From the NCBI RefSeq assembly GCF_900119365.1, contig NZ_FPJO01000011.1, positions 1 to 64,000 on the forward strand: a stretch of 64,000 nucleotides of DNA. Direction: 5' to 3'. Below the pieces are notes generated by a model. That model searched no databases, had not been told where the DNA came from, and saw only the letters and a list, made by a program, of their open reading frames with translations. The DNA is from Streptomyces atratus. GTDB lineage: Bacteria; Actinomycetota; Actinomycetes; Streptomycetales; Streptomycetaceae. This document shows positions 24,879 through 33,611 of this stretch, one piece after another; positions within the stretch are counted from its first letter, which is position 1; the number at the start of each line of letters is the position of its first letter. The translations under genes and the position numbers were made by a program.

Positions 24879-26633
24879 GTGCGCAAGGTGCTCATCGCCA
24901 ACCGTGGCGAAATTGCTGTCCGTGTTGCTCGGGCATGCCGGGATGCCGGGATCGGGAGCGTGGCCGTCTACGCAGACCCGGACCGCGACGCTCTGCATGT
25001 GCGCGCGGCCGACGAGGCATTCGCTCTGGGCGGTGACACCCCGGCCGCCAGTTATCTGGACATGGCCAAGGTGCTCCAGGCTGCCAAGGACTCCGGGGCC
25101 GACGCGATCCACCCGGGCTACGGCTTCCTGTCGGAGAACGCCGAGTTCGCCCAGGCCGTGCTCGACGCGGGTCTGACCTGGATCGGCCCGCCGCCGCAGG
25201 CGATCCGGGACCTCGGCGACAAGGTCGCGGCGCGGCACATCGCGCAGCGTGCCGGGGCCCCGCTGGTGGCCGGCACGCCCGACCCGGTCGAGGGCTCCGC
25301 CGAGGTCGTGGCCTTCGCCGAGCAGCACGGGCTGCCGATCGCGATCAAGGCCGCCTTCGGTGGAGGCGGTCGCGGGCTGAAGGTGGCGCGCACGCTGGAG
25401 GAGATCCCGGAGCTGTACGACTCCGCGGTCCGTGAGGCCGTCGCGGCGTTCGGCCGGGGCGAGTGCTTCGTGGAGCGTTACCTCGACCGGCCGCGTCACG
25501 TCGAGACGCAGTGCCTGGCCGACACCCACGGCAACGTGGTCGTGGTCTCCACCCGTGACTGCTCGCTCCAGCGCCGCCACCAGAAGCTGGTCGAGGAGGC
25601 CCCGGCCCCGTTCCTGTCGGACGAGCAGAACGCGGAGCTGTACGCGGCGTCCAAGGCCATCCTGAAGGAGGCCGGCTACGTCGGCGCCGGCACGGTGGAG
25701 TTCCTGGTCGGCACGGACGGCACCATCTCGTTCCTGGAGGTCAACACCCGCCTCCAGGTCGAGCACCCGGTGACCGAGGAGGTCAGCGGCCTCGACCTCG
25801 TACGCGAGATGTTCCGCATCGCCGACGGCGAGGCGCTGGGCTACGACGACCCGGCCGTGCGCGGGCACTCCTTCGAGTTCCGGATCAACGGCGAGGACCC
25901 GGGCCGCGGCTTCCTGCCCGCCCCGGGCACCGTCACCACGTTCGCCCCGCCGACCGGCCCCGGCATCCGCCTCGACGCGGGTGTGGAGTCCGGCTCCGTC
26001 ATCGGCCCCGCCTGGGACTCGCTGCTGGCGAAGCTGATCGTGACCGGTGCGACCCGCGAGCAGGCGCTCCAGCGTGCCGCCCGTGCGCTGGCCGAGTTCA
26101 ACGTCGAGGGCATGGCCACCGCCATCCCGTTCCACCGCGCGGTCGTCACCGACCCGGCGTTCACCAGCGAACCGTTCCAGGTCCACACCCGCTGGATCGA
26201 GACCGAGTTCGTCAACGAGATCAAGCCCTTCACCGCCACCGCCGACGCGGAGGCCGAGGAGGAGGCCGGCCGCGAGACGGTCGTCGTCGAGGTCGGCGGC
26301 AAGCGCCTTGAGGTCTCCCTGCCCTCCTCGCTCGGCATGAGCCTGGCCCGTACCGGGCTCGCCGCGGGCGCCAAGCCCAAGCGCCGCGCCGCGAAGAAGA
26401 GCGGTTCGGCGGTCTCCGGCGACACCCTGGCATCCCCGATGCAGGGCACCATCGTCAAGATCGCGGTCGAAGAGGGCCAGCAGGTCCAGGAGGGCGACCT
26501 GATCGTCGTCCTGGAGGCCATGAAGATGGAGCAGCCGCTGAACGCGCACCGCTCCGGCACCGTCAAGGGTCTTGCCGCCGAGGTCGGCAGCTCGGTCTCC
26601 TCCGGCGCCGTCATCTGCGAGATCAAGGACTGA
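24879..26633 (+). CDS. accA2: Biotin carboxylase / biotin carrier alpha subunit of acyl-CoA carboxylase
   Basis: 584 residues. The biotin carboxylase domain spans about 1-450 (GGGGRGLKVART ATP loop, SFLEVNTRLQVEHPVTEEVSG). A linker rich in Ala/Lys precedes the carrier domain, whose VLEAMKMEQPL places the biotinylated Lys at residue 549. It charges biotin with CO2 for the PccB and AccB carboxyltransferases. Start is GTG 24879 with AAGGAGG upstream. S. coelicolor AccA2 (SCO4921) is the obvious counterpart. Modified by the birA product nearby. Confidence 0.96.
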   Translation: MRKVLIANRGEIAVRVARACRDAGIGSVAVYADPDRDALHVRAADEAFALGGDTPAASYLDMAKVLQAAKDSGADAIHPGYGFLSENAEFAQAVLDAGLTWIGPPPQAIRDLGDKVAARHIAQRAGAPLVAGTPDPVEGSAEVVAFAEQHGLPIAIKAAFGGGGRGLKVARTLEEIPELYDSAVREAVAAFGRGECFVERYLDRPRHVETQCLADTHGNVVVVSTRDCSLQRRHQKLVEEAPAPFLSDEQNAELYAASKAILKEAGYVGAGTVEFLVGTDGTISFLEVNTRLQVEHPVTEEVSGLDLVREMFRIADGEALGYDDPAVRGHSFEFRINGEDPGRGFLPAPGTVTTFAPPTGPGIRLDAGVESGSVIGPAWDSLLAKLIVTGATREQALQRAARALAEFNVEGMATAIPFHRAVVTDPAFTSEPFQVHTRWIETEFVNEIKPFTATADAEAEEEAGRETVVVEVGGKRLEVSLPSSLGMSLARTGLAAGAKPKRRAAKKSGSAVSGDTLASPMQGTIVKIAVEEGQQVQEGDLIVVLEAMKMEQPLNAHRSGTVKGLAAEVGSSVSSGAVICEIKD

Positions 26634-26660
26634 TCGGGCGGTATCCGACGTTCCACCGGG

Positions 26661-26692
26661 GCCCCTGCCGAGTCGTGCGACTCGGCAGGGGC
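26661..26692 (+). terminator. Terminator after accA2
   Basis: GCCCCTGCCGAGTCG (26661-26675) and CGACTCGGCAGGGGC (26678-26692) form a perfect 15-bp stem with a two-base gap, 28 bp after the stop codon. Confidence 0.88.
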
Positions 26693-26780
26693 CTCTGTCG
26701 TGCGCCACTCCGCGCGGCCTCACTCCTGCGGAGGCGATGGCATCCTGGACCCCGGGGCGGAAGAAAGGGAGGACTGTGCC

Positions 26781-27380
26781 ATGGCGATCAGTGCGGCACC
26801 GACACCGGCCCGGCCGATGCGCGCCGACGCGCGCCGGAACTACGGCCGGCTGCTGAGCGAGGCCCGGACCGCCTTCGCGGAGCACGGCACCGACGCGTCC
26901 CTGGAGGACATCGCGCGGCGCGCGGGCGTGGGGATCGGCACGCTGTACCGGCACTTCCCGAACCGGCACGCGCTGATGAACGCGGTCTTCCAGGAGGCCC
27001 TGACGTCCCTGATCACCCGTTCCCGTGAGCTCGCGGGGGCGGAGCAGCCGTGCCGGGGCCTGGTGGAGTGGCTGGGCGCGATCATCACCCACGCGGGTGA
27101 GTACCGCGGGCTCGCGCAGGCGCTCATGTCGACGTCGCGGGACGAGACTTCGGCCCTGGCGCAGTGCAATGTGCCGTTGCGCGAGGCGGGGGCGGCGTTG
27201 CTGGCGCGAGCGCAGGCGAGCGGGGCCGTGCGGTCGGATGTGTCGATCGACGACCTGATGCAGCTGACGAACGCGATCGCGCTGGCTGCCGAACAGTCGC
27301 CGGACGACCCGGAGTTGGCGGAGCGGCTGCTGATGCTGACCTTGCAGGGGCTGAAGGGGCCGAGCGCTGAGGGGTGTTGA
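26781..27380 (+). CDS. TetR/AcrR family transcriptional regulator
   Basis: 199 residues. The N-terminal helix-turn-helix (LEDIARRAGVGIGTLYRHFP, about residues 36-55) is typical TetR, and the C-terminal ligand domain is helical. ATG 26781 has AAGGGAGGAC upstream. The C-terminal SetR/SbtR-like region (YRGLAQALMSTSRDE) is common to many Streptomyces TetR proteins. No target is evident next to it. Confidence 0.92.
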   Translation: MAISAAPTPARPMRADARRNYGRLLSEARTAFAEHGTDASLEDIARRAGVGIGTLYRHFPNRHALMNAVFQEALTSLITRSRELAGAEQPCRGLVEWLGAIITHAGEYRGLAQALMSTSRDETSALAQCNVPLREAGAALLARAQASGAVRSDVSIDDLMQLTNAIALAAEQSPDDPELAERLLMLTLQGLKGPSAEGC

Positions 27381-27435
27381 GGGGTTGGGGGCGGTACGTC
27401 GCGGTCCGCTGCGCGGGGCTGTTCCCCGACCCGCC

Positions 27436-27518
27436 CCTTCCCGTATCCGGGGCTCCGCCCCGGACCCCGCGCCTCAAACGCCGGCGAGGCCGGAATCTCG
27501 CCCCCGGCGATTCGAGGA
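27436..27518. repeat. Dispersed Streptomyces intergenic repeat, likely convergent terminator
   Basis: Contains GGGGCTCCGCCCCGGACCCC (27450-27469), a self-complementary block seen in very many Streptomyces intergenic regions, followed by CCTCAAACGCCGGCGAGGCC, related to the element at 20126. It lies between the convergent TetR and DeoR genes and could end both transcripts. Confidence 0.6.
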
Positions 27519-27526
27519 CCCGCTTT

Positions 27527-28507
27527 CTACCTGCGTCGCAGGTCCGCGACCCTTGCCCGGTCTCCCGGGCCCTGGCCCTGCTCCGTCAGGGATGCGGCGC
27601 TCCGTAGCTGCTGCGGGCCCGGGGTCCCGGGGCCGCCCCCATGGGTGCGGCGTTGTCCGGGCAGGGGCATGTCGCGGCGGCCCTGGCGGCCGCGCGGGAG
27701 GGGCTCGGCCTCTGCGGGACCGCCGCCCGAACCGGCCACCGCGATCTGTACGCCCTGGTCCGCCAGGGCCTGCAGTTCGGTGGCGGCGCGGTCGTCGTGG
27801 CCGGGGGGTTCGTCCGTCACCAGGCGGGTGATGAGGTCGGTCGGCACCGTCTGGAACATGGTGTCGGAGCCGAGCTTGGTGTGGTCGGCCAGGACCACCA
27901 CCTCCGCGGCGGCCTGCACCAGCGCCCGGTCCACGCTCGCGGAGAGCATGTTGGACGTGGAGAGGCCGCGCTCCGCGGTGAGCCCGCTCCCGGAGAGGAA
28001 CGCGCGCGAGACCCGCAGGCCCTGGAGGGACTGCTCGGCGCCGCTGCCCACCAGGGCGTAGTTGGAACCGCGCAGTGTGCCGCCGGTCATCACCACCTCC
28101 ACCCGGTTGGCATGGGCCAACGCCTGGGCGACCAGGAGGGAGTTGGTGACGACGGTCAGGCCGGGGATCCGCGCGAGCCGGCGGGCCAGCTCCTGCGTGG
28201 TCGTACCGGCACCGACGACGATGGCCTCGCCCTCTTCGACGAGACCGGCGGCCAGGTCGGCGATGGCCGTCTTCTCCGCGGTGGCGAGATGGGATTTCTG
28301 CGGAATGCCGGACTCCCGCGTGAAACCGCCCGGCAGTACCGCACCGCCGTGCCGGCGGTCGAGGAGTCCTTCTGCCTCCAGTGCCCGCACGTCCCGCCGT
28401 ACGGTCACTTCGGAGGTCTGGACGACGCGGGCGAGCTCACGGAGCGATACCGCCCCGTTGGCACGCACCATTTCGAGGATCAACTGACGACGTTCTGCAG
28501 CGAACAC
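27527..28507 (-). CDS. DeoR family transcriptional regulator
   Basis: 326 residues from GTG 28507. The N-terminal DeoR winged helix (RRQLILEMVRANGAVSLREL, VTVRRDVRALEAEGLLDRRH) is followed by the DeoRC sugar-phosphate-sensing domain (VVGAGTTTQELARRL, VVTNSLLVAQALA, LADHTKLG). An extra C-terminal tail of about 60 residues is Arg/Gly/Pro-rich and ends VADLRRR; I recall such tails in Streptomyces relatives. DeoR proteins usually sense phosphorylated sugars. With punA, deoC, add and deoA nearby, it is a candidate regulator for the CTACGCGCGTAG sites, by location only. Confidence 0.93.
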   Translation of the reverse strand: MFAAERRQLILEMVRANGAVSLRELARVVQTSEVTVRRDVRALEAEGLLDRRHGGAVLPGGFTRESGIPQKSHLATAEKTAIADLAAGLVEEGEAIVVGAGTTTQELARRLARIPGLTVVTNSLLVAQALAHANRVEVVMTGGTLRGSNYALVGSGAEQSLQGLRVSRAFLSGSGLTAERGLSTSNMLSASVDRALVQAAAEVVVLADHTKLGSDTMFQTVPTDLITRLVTDEPPGHDDRAATELQALADQGVQIAVAGSGGGPAEAEPLPRGRQGRRDMPLPGQRRTHGGGPGTPGPQQLRSAASLTEQGQGPGDRARVADLRRR

Positions 28508-28704
28508 GAAACTGACAGTAACGTGACCGCCCGAGTGTTTTCAGCGGTTTGCTCCGAATAACGGAAGTTGTACTTACAAGGGGCCGCCAAGTGGTATGGG
28601 CGGCCCCGTTGTTGTTCTGTACTGACCGGACGGCGGTCACCGGACCGCCCGAGTTGACGGGACTTGCCGGAAGTTGCCGGGGTCTTCCGAGTTTCCGAAG
28701 GCGT

Positions 28705-30144
28705 TTACGCCTCGCCCGCGCGCTTACGGGTGTGCAACTGCCGGGCCACTTCCGCGATCGAACCCGACAGGGACGGATAGACGGTGAAGGCGTTTGCGAT
28801 CTGTTCTACCGTCAAATTGTTGTCGACCGCGATCGAGATGGGGTGGATGAGTTCGCTGGCGCGCGGCGCGACGACACAGCCGCCGACCACGATGCCGGTG
28901 CCGGGGCGGCAGAAGATCTTGACGAAGCCGTCGCGGATGCCCTGCATCTTGGCGCGCGGGTTGCGCAGGAGCGGCAGCTTGACGACCCGGGCGTCGATCT
29001 TGCCGGCGTCGACGTCGGCCTGGGTGTAGCCGACGGTGGCGATCTCGGGGTCGGTGAAGACGTTCGAGGAGACCGTCTTCAGGTCCAGCGGGGCCACCGC
29101 GTCGCCGAGGAAGTGGTACATCGCGATCCGGCCCTGCATGGCGGCGACCGAGGCGAGGGCGAAGATCCCGGTGACGTCACCGGCCGCGTACACACCCGGG
29201 GCGCTGGTGCGGGAGACCTTGTCGGTCCAGATGTGGCCGGACTCCTTGAGCCGGACCCCGGCCTCCTCCAGGCCCATGCCCGCGCTGTTCGGGATCGCGC
29301 CGACCGCCATGAGGCAGTGCGAACCGGAGATGACCCGGCCGTCGGCGAGGGTGACCTCGACCCGGTCGCCGACGCGCTTGGCGGCCTGGGCGCGGGAGCG
29401 GGCCATGACGTTCATGCCGCGGCGCCGGAAGACGTCCTCCAGCACGGCGGCGGCGTCCGGGTCCTCGCCCGGCAGCACCCGGTCGCGGGACGAGACGAGG
29501 GTGACGCGCGAGCCGAGCGCCTGGTAGGCGCCCGCGAACTCGGCGCCGGTCACGCCGGAGCCGACCACGATGAGCTCCTCGGGCAGCTCGTCGAGGTCGT
29601 AGACCTGGGTCCAGTTCAGGATGCGCTCGCCGTCGGGGAGCGCGTCCGGTATCTCGCGGGGGTGGCCGCCGGTCGCGATCAGTACGGCGTCGGCGGTGAG
29701 CGTCTCCTCCGTGCCGTCGGCGGCGGTCACGACGACCTTGCGGGAGCCGTCGGCGGCCTGGAGGCCCTCCAGACGGCCGCGGCCGCGCATCACGCGGGCG
29801 CCGGCGCGGGTGACGGAGGCGGTGATGTCGTGGGACTGGGCGAGCGCCAGGCGCTTCACCCGTCGGTTGACCTTGCCCAGGTCGACGCCGACCACGCGGG
29901 CGGCCTGCTCGATGTGCGGGGTGTCGTCCGCGACGATGATGCCCAGTTCCTCGTACGAGGAGTCGAAGGTGGTCATCACCTCCGCCGTCGCGATCAGGGT
30001 CTTCGAGGGCACGCAGTCGGTGAGCACGGACGCGCCGCCGAGTCCGTCGCAGTCGACGACGGTCACCTCCGCGCCGAGCTGGGCGCCCACCAGTGCCGCC
30101 TCGTAGCCGCCGGGTCCGCCACCGATGATCACGATCCGGGTCAC
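28705..30144 (-). CDS. lpdA: NAD(P)H-quinone reductase, LpdA-type flavoprotein disulfide reductase relative
   Basis: 479 residues from GTG 30144. FAD binding (IVIIGGGPGGYEAALVGAQL) and NAD(P)H binding (ELIVVGSGVTGAEFAGAYQA) domains are intact. The usual redox pair CxxxxC is lost: the segment reads GLGGASVLTDCVPSKTL with a single Cys, and the C-terminal HPTxSE motif is replaced by YPSLSGS. That pattern marks LpdA (Rv3303c-like) quinone reductases rather than dihydrolipoamide dehydrogenase. Likely role is quinone reduction/redox defence. Confidence 0.9.
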   Translation of the reverse strand: MTRIVIIGGGPGGYEAALVGAQLGAEVTVVDCDGLGGASVLTDCVPSKTLIATAEVMTTFDSSYEELGIIVADDTPHIEQAARVVGVDLGKVNRRVKRLALAQSHDITASVTRAGARVMRGRGRLEGLQAADGSRKVVVTAADGTEETLTADAVLIATGGHPREIPDALPDGERILNWTQVYDLDELPEELIVVGSGVTGAEFAGAYQALGSRVTLVSSRDRVLPGEDPDAAAVLEDVFRRRGMNVMARSRAQAAKRVGDRVEVTLADGRVISGSHCLMAVGAIPNSAGMGLEEAGVRLKESGHIWTDKVSRTSAPGVYAAGDVTGIFALASVAAMQGRIAMYHFLGDAVAPLDLKTVSSNVFTDPEIATVGYTQADVDAGKIDARVVKLPLLRNPRAKMQGIRDGFVKIFCRPGTGIVVGGCVVAPRASELIHPISIAVDNNLTVEQIANAFTVYPSLSGSIAEVARQLHTRKRAGEA

Positions 30145-30393
30145 GAAAAGTCCGCCTCGCGTATGTCATCCCGCGGCCGTCTGCTGCCCCGGCCGGGGGT
30201 CCGGGGGAGCGCCCCGGGGGAATGCAGTACGTACTTCATTGTCCCGCACGCGCCAAGGTGCTTCGCCCCGGGGCCCTCCATACGTGCGCCGGGGCGTGCG
30301 CGCCGGGGCCCGGGGGCGGGAAGCGAAACCCTGTGGGTGGTCTTCCGCATCGGAGTCGACGTTCCCCCCTTCACCTCCCGTACCCTCGAACCC

Positions 30394-30831
30394 ATGTCGC
30401 TCTACGCCGCGTACGCCGGCAACCTCGACGCGCGGCTGATGACGCGCCGCGCACCGCATTCCCCGCTGCGCGGCACCGGCTGGCTCAACGGCTGGCGGCT
30501 GACCTTCGGCGGGGAGCAGATGGGCTGGGAGGGCGCGCTCGCCACGGTGGTGGAGGCCCCCCGTTCCCAGGTCTTCGTGGCGCTGTACGACCTGGCGCCG
30601 ATGGACGAGGACTCCATGGACCGGTGGGAGGGTGTCGGGCTCGACATCTACCGCCGGATGCGGGTGCGGGTGCACACCCTGGACGGCGAGGAGCCGGCCT
30701 GGATGTACGTGCTGAACGGCTACGAGGGCGGGCTGCCGTCCGCCCGCTATCTGGGTGAGATCGCCGACGCGGCGGAGTCCGCGGGCGCGCCGCACGACTA
30801 TGTGATGGAACTGCGCAAGCGTCCCTGCTGA
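30394..30831 (+). CDS. Gamma-glutamylcyclotransferase-like protein
   Basis: 145 residues from ATG 30394. The opening SLYAAYAGNLDARLMTRRAP matches the Y-x-AYGSNL phosphate-like loop of the GGCT fold, with VFVALYDLAPMDEDSMDRWE in the centre and AWMYVLNGYEGGLPSARYL near the end. The fold covers gamma-glutamyl cyclotransferases and amine cyclotransferases; the true substrate is unknown. It lies between lpdA (divergent) and punA. Confidence 0.83.
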   Translation: MSLYAAYAGNLDARLMTRRAPHSPLRGTGWLNGWRLTFGGEQMGWEGALATVVEAPRSQVFVALYDLAPMDEDSMDRWEGVGLDIYRRMRVRVHTLDGEEPAWMYVLNGYEGGLPSARYLGEIADAAESAGAPHDYVMELRKRPC

Positions 30832-30895
30832 CCTGCCGACCAGCGCTTTTGTGTGAAAGTACGAGCAAGTGGGCGCACGCTCTGCACAAGGGCAT

Positions 30896-30907
30896 CTACG
30901 CGCGTAG
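30896..30907. promoter_or_regulatory. CTACGCGCGTAG operator upstream of punA
   Basis: A perfect 12-bp palindrome CTACGCGCGTAG, 25 bp before the punA start codon. One of six such sites upstream of nucleoside genes in this window. The short distance suggests that it overlaps the transcription start. Confidence 0.75.
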
Positions 30908-30932
30908 GGAATCACCGGTTACCCTCATCCGC

Positions 30933-31757
30933 GTGAACGCATCAGTTATTCCGGACCACATCCAGGGCGACCCGTACGCCGCCGCCGCCGACGCCGCCGC
31001 CCGCCTGCGCGAGCTGACCGGTGCCGAGACCCACGACGTCGCGCTCGTGATGGGTTCCGGCTGGGCACCCGCGGGCGATGCGCTCGGCGCTCCGGAGGCC
31101 GAGTTCCCGGTGACCGAGCTGCCCGGGTTCCCGGCACCCGCCGTGCAGGGGCACGGCGGCTCGATCCGCTCGTACCGGATCGGCGAGAAGCGTGTCCTGG
31201 TCTTCCTCGGCCGCACGCACTTCTACGAGGGCCGGGGCGTCGCCGCCGTCGCGCACGGGGTCCGTACCGCCGTCGCGGCCGGGTGCGGGACCGTCGTCCT
31301 GACGAACGGCTGCGGCGGTCTGCGCGAGGGCATGCGCCCCGGTCAGCCGGTGCTGATCAGCGACCACATCAACCTGACGGCGGCCTCCCCGATCGTCGGC
31401 GCCAACTTCGTCGACCTGACCGATCTGTACTCGCCGCGGCTGCGCGCGCTGTGCAAGGAGGTCGACGAGACGCTCGAAGAGGGCGTGTACGTGCAGTTCA
31501 CCGGCCCGCACTACGAGACGCCGGCCGAGATCAACATGGTCCGCGTGATGGGCGGCGACCTGGTCGGCATGTCCACCGTGCTCGAAGCCATCGCCGCGCG
31601 CGAGGCCGGTGCCGAGGTGCTGGGCATCTCGCTGGTCACCAACCTCGCGGCCGGGCTGAGCGGGGAGCCGCTCAACCACGAAGAGGTGCTGCAGGCGGGG
31701 CGGGACTCGGCGACCCGGATGGGTTCGCTGCTGGCCCGGGTGCTCGACCGGATCTGA
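30933..31757 (+). CDS. punA: Purine-nucleoside phosphorylase
   Basis: 274 residues from GTG 30933. Cleaves purine (deoxy)nucleosides with phosphate to base and (deoxy)ribose 1-phosphate. It belongs to the trimeric class: phosphate-binding VMGSGWAP, HGGSIRSYRIGEK, FLGRTHFYEG, TNGCGGLREGM and the base site YVQFTGPHYETPAEI with MSTVLEAIAA. Preceded by a CTACGCGCGTAG operator and no clear ribosome site, so translation may be leader-poor. Its products feed the mutase encoded 59 bp downstream. Confidence 0.95.
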   Translation: MNASVIPDHIQGDPYAAAADAAARLRELTGAETHDVALVMGSGWAPAGDALGAPEAEFPVTELPGFPAPAVQGHGGSIRSYRIGEKRVLVFLGRTHFYEGRGVAAVAHGVRTAVAAGCGTVVLTNGCGGLREGMRPGQPVLISDHINLTAASPIVGANFVDLTDLYSPRLRALCKEVDETLEEGVYVQFTGPHYETPAEINMVRVMGGDLVGMSTVLEAIAAREAGAEVLGISLVTNLAAGLSGEPLNHEEVLQAGRDSATRMGSLLARVLDRI

Positions 31758-31816
31758 GCCCCCGCGCCCCGCACGCCGGCGAGGCCGAACTCCCACACCG
31801 CAGAAAGGCGGACACC

Positions 31817-33457
31817 GTGCAGCAGGACCTCATCGCGCAGGCCAGGACATGGCTCGCGGAGGACCCCGACCCCGAGACCCGCGAGGAGCTCGCCGGGCTC
31901 ATCGAGTCCGAGGATCTCGACGAGCTCGCCGCACGGTTCTCCGGCACCCTGCAGTTCGGCACCGCCGGGCTCCGCGGTGAGCTGGGGGCCGGGCCGATGC
32001 GGATGAACCGCTCCGTCGTCATCCGGGCGGCGGCCGGGCTCGCCGCGTACCTGAAGACGCAGGGGCAGGGCGGCGGGCTCGTCGTCATCGGGTACGACGC
32101 CCGGTACAAGTCCGCCGACTTCGCCCGCGACACCGCCGCCGTGATGAGGGGTGCGGGCCTGCGGGCGGCGGTGCTCCCCCGCCCGCTGCCCACCCCCGTG
32201 CTCGCGTACGCCATAAGGCACCTGGGTGCCGTCGCGGGCGTCGAGGTGACCGCCAGCCACAATCCGCCGCGGGACAACGGCTACAAGGTCTATCTCGGCG
32301 ACGGCTCGCAGATCGTTCCCCCGGCGGACGGCGAGATCGCCGACGCGATCGCCGCGGTCGGCCCGCTCGACGGCGTGCCCCGCCCCGACGACGGCTGGGA
32401 GGTCCTCGGCGAGGAGGTCCTGGCGGCCTATCTGGCCCGCACGGACGCCGTGCTCGCCGCCGGGTCGCCGCGTACCGCCCGGGTCGTGTACACCGCCATG
32501 CACGGGGTCGGCACGTCCGTGCTGACCGCCGCCTTCGACCGGGCCGGGTTCCCCGCGCCGGTGCTCGTCGCCGAACAGGCCGAGCCCGACCCGGCGTTCC
32601 CGACCGTCGCCTTCCCCAACCCGGAAGAGCCCGGCGCGATGGACCTCGCCTTCGCGACCGCGCGCCGCGCGGACCCCGACCTCGTCATCGCCAACGACCC
32701 GGACGCCGACCGCTGCGCCGTCGCCGTCCCGGACCCCGGTGCCGACGGCGGCTGGCGGATGCTGCGCGGCGACGAGGTGGGGGCGCTGCTCGCCGCCCAT
32801 CTGGTGGACCGGGGTGCCACCGGTGTCTTCGCCGAGTCGATCGTCTCGTCCTCGCTGCTCGGCCGGATCGCCGAGAAGGCGGGCAACGGCTACGAGGAGA
32901 CGCTGACCGGCTTCAAGTGGATCGCCCGGGTGGACGGGCTGCGGTACGGGTACGAGGAGGCGCTCGGCTACTGCGTCGACCCCGAGGGCGTACGCGACAA
33001 GGACGGGATCACGGCCGCGCTGCTCGTCGCCGAGCTCGCCTCCGTGCTCAAGGAGCAGGGGCGCACGCTCCTCGATCTCCTCGACGACCTCGCGGTCGCC
33101 CACGGGCTGCACGCCACCGACCAGCTGTCGGTCCGGGTGAAGGACCTGTCGGTCATCTCCGACGCCATGGCGCGGCTGCGCGAGCAGCCGCCGACCGCGC
33201 TCGCGGGCCTCGCCGTCACCTCCGCCGAGGACCTGGCGCGGGGCACGGAGCAGCTGCCGCCCACCGACGGGCTCCGCTACCACCTCCGGGGCGCCCGGGT
33301 GATCGTCCGCCCGAGCGGCACCGAGCCGAAGCTCAAGTGCTATCTGGAGGCCGTGGTGCCGGTCGGTTCGGCGGACGAGCTGCCGGCGGCCCGTGCGAAG
33401 GGTGCGGAGCTGCTCGCCGGGATCAAGCGCGATCTGGCGGCCGCGGCCGGGATCTGA
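31817..33457 (+). CDS. Phosphohexomutase-family enzyme, likely phosphopentomutase
   Basis: 546 residues from GTG 31817. The alpha-D-phosphohexomutase blocks are all present: TASHNPPRDNGYKVYLG with the phosphorylated Ser, IANDPDADRCAVAV for the metal, YEEALGYCVDPEGVRDKDG for sugar choice and RPSGTEPKLKCYLEAV for phosphate. The length and the YxEALGY loop are those of phosphopentomutase/PGM2-type enzymes. Next to punA and with deoC in the same neighbourhood, conversion of ribose/deoxyribose 1-phosphate to 5-phosphate is the likely role; it is often annotated ManB. No other pentomutase gene is in the window. Confidence 0.9.
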   Translation: MQQDLIAQARTWLAEDPDPETREELAGLIESEDLDELAARFSGTLQFGTAGLRGELGAGPMRMNRSVVIRAAAGLAAYLKTQGQGGGLVVIGYDARYKSADFARDTAAVMRGAGLRAAVLPRPLPTPVLAYAIRHLGAVAGVEVTASHNPPRDNGYKVYLGDGSQIVPPADGEIADAIAAVGPLDGVPRPDDGWEVLGEEVLAAYLARTDAVLAAGSPRTARVVYTAMHGVGTSVLTAAFDRAGFPAPVLVAEQAEPDPAFPTVAFPNPEEPGAMDLAFATARRADPDLVIANDPDADRCAVAVPDPGADGGWRMLRGDEVGALLAAHLVDRGATGVFAESIVSSSLLGRIAEKAGNGYEETLTGFKWIARVDGLRYGYEEALGYCVDPEGVRDKDGITAALLVAELASVLKEQGRTLLDLLDDLAVAHGLHATDQLSVRVKDLSVISDAMARLREQPPTALAGLAVTSAEDLARGTEQLPPTDGLRYHLRGARVIVRPSGTEPKLKCYLEAVVPVGSADELPAARAKGAELLAGIKRDLAAAAGI

Positions 33458-33493
33458 GCGGGAGCGGGGCAGTCGGCGCGGGACCCCGGGGCG

Positions 33494-33600
33494 TCATCCG
33501 AAGCGGCCGTTCACGTAGTCGGCGGTCCGGGGGTCCTGCGGGGAGTCGAGCATCTCGCCGGTCGGCCGTGTTCGACGACGACGCCGGGCGTGCCCCGCAT
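33494..33600 (-). pseudogene. C-terminal remnant of an ABC-transporter ATPase (PstB-like)
   Basis: Read leftward, the sequence gives VVVEHGR, then after a one-base frame change GEMLDSPQDPRTADYVNGRF + G and a stop at 33496-33494. That ending (P-x-D-x-RTxDYVxGRFG) is the characteristic C terminus of PstB-type phosphate-import ATPases. Only about 35 codons remain and the frame is broken, so this is a relic. The rest of the pst operon is not here. Confidence 0.6.
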
Positions 33601-33611
33601 CGACTCCGGCC

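Noticed and set aside
24852..27092. A very long leftward open frame of over 700 codons opposite accA2
   Set aside because: It is the antisense shadow of a high-GC gene: no ribosome site, wrong codon bias, and Arg/Gly/Val-rich sequence without family motifs. Similar shadows opposite the S8 peptidase (52271-55225) and gdhA (9787-11511) were discarded for the same reason.
28705..30144. Dihydrolipoamide dehydrogenase
   Set aside because: The redox Cys pair and the C-terminal His-Glu motif are missing, so the classical reaction is unlikely.
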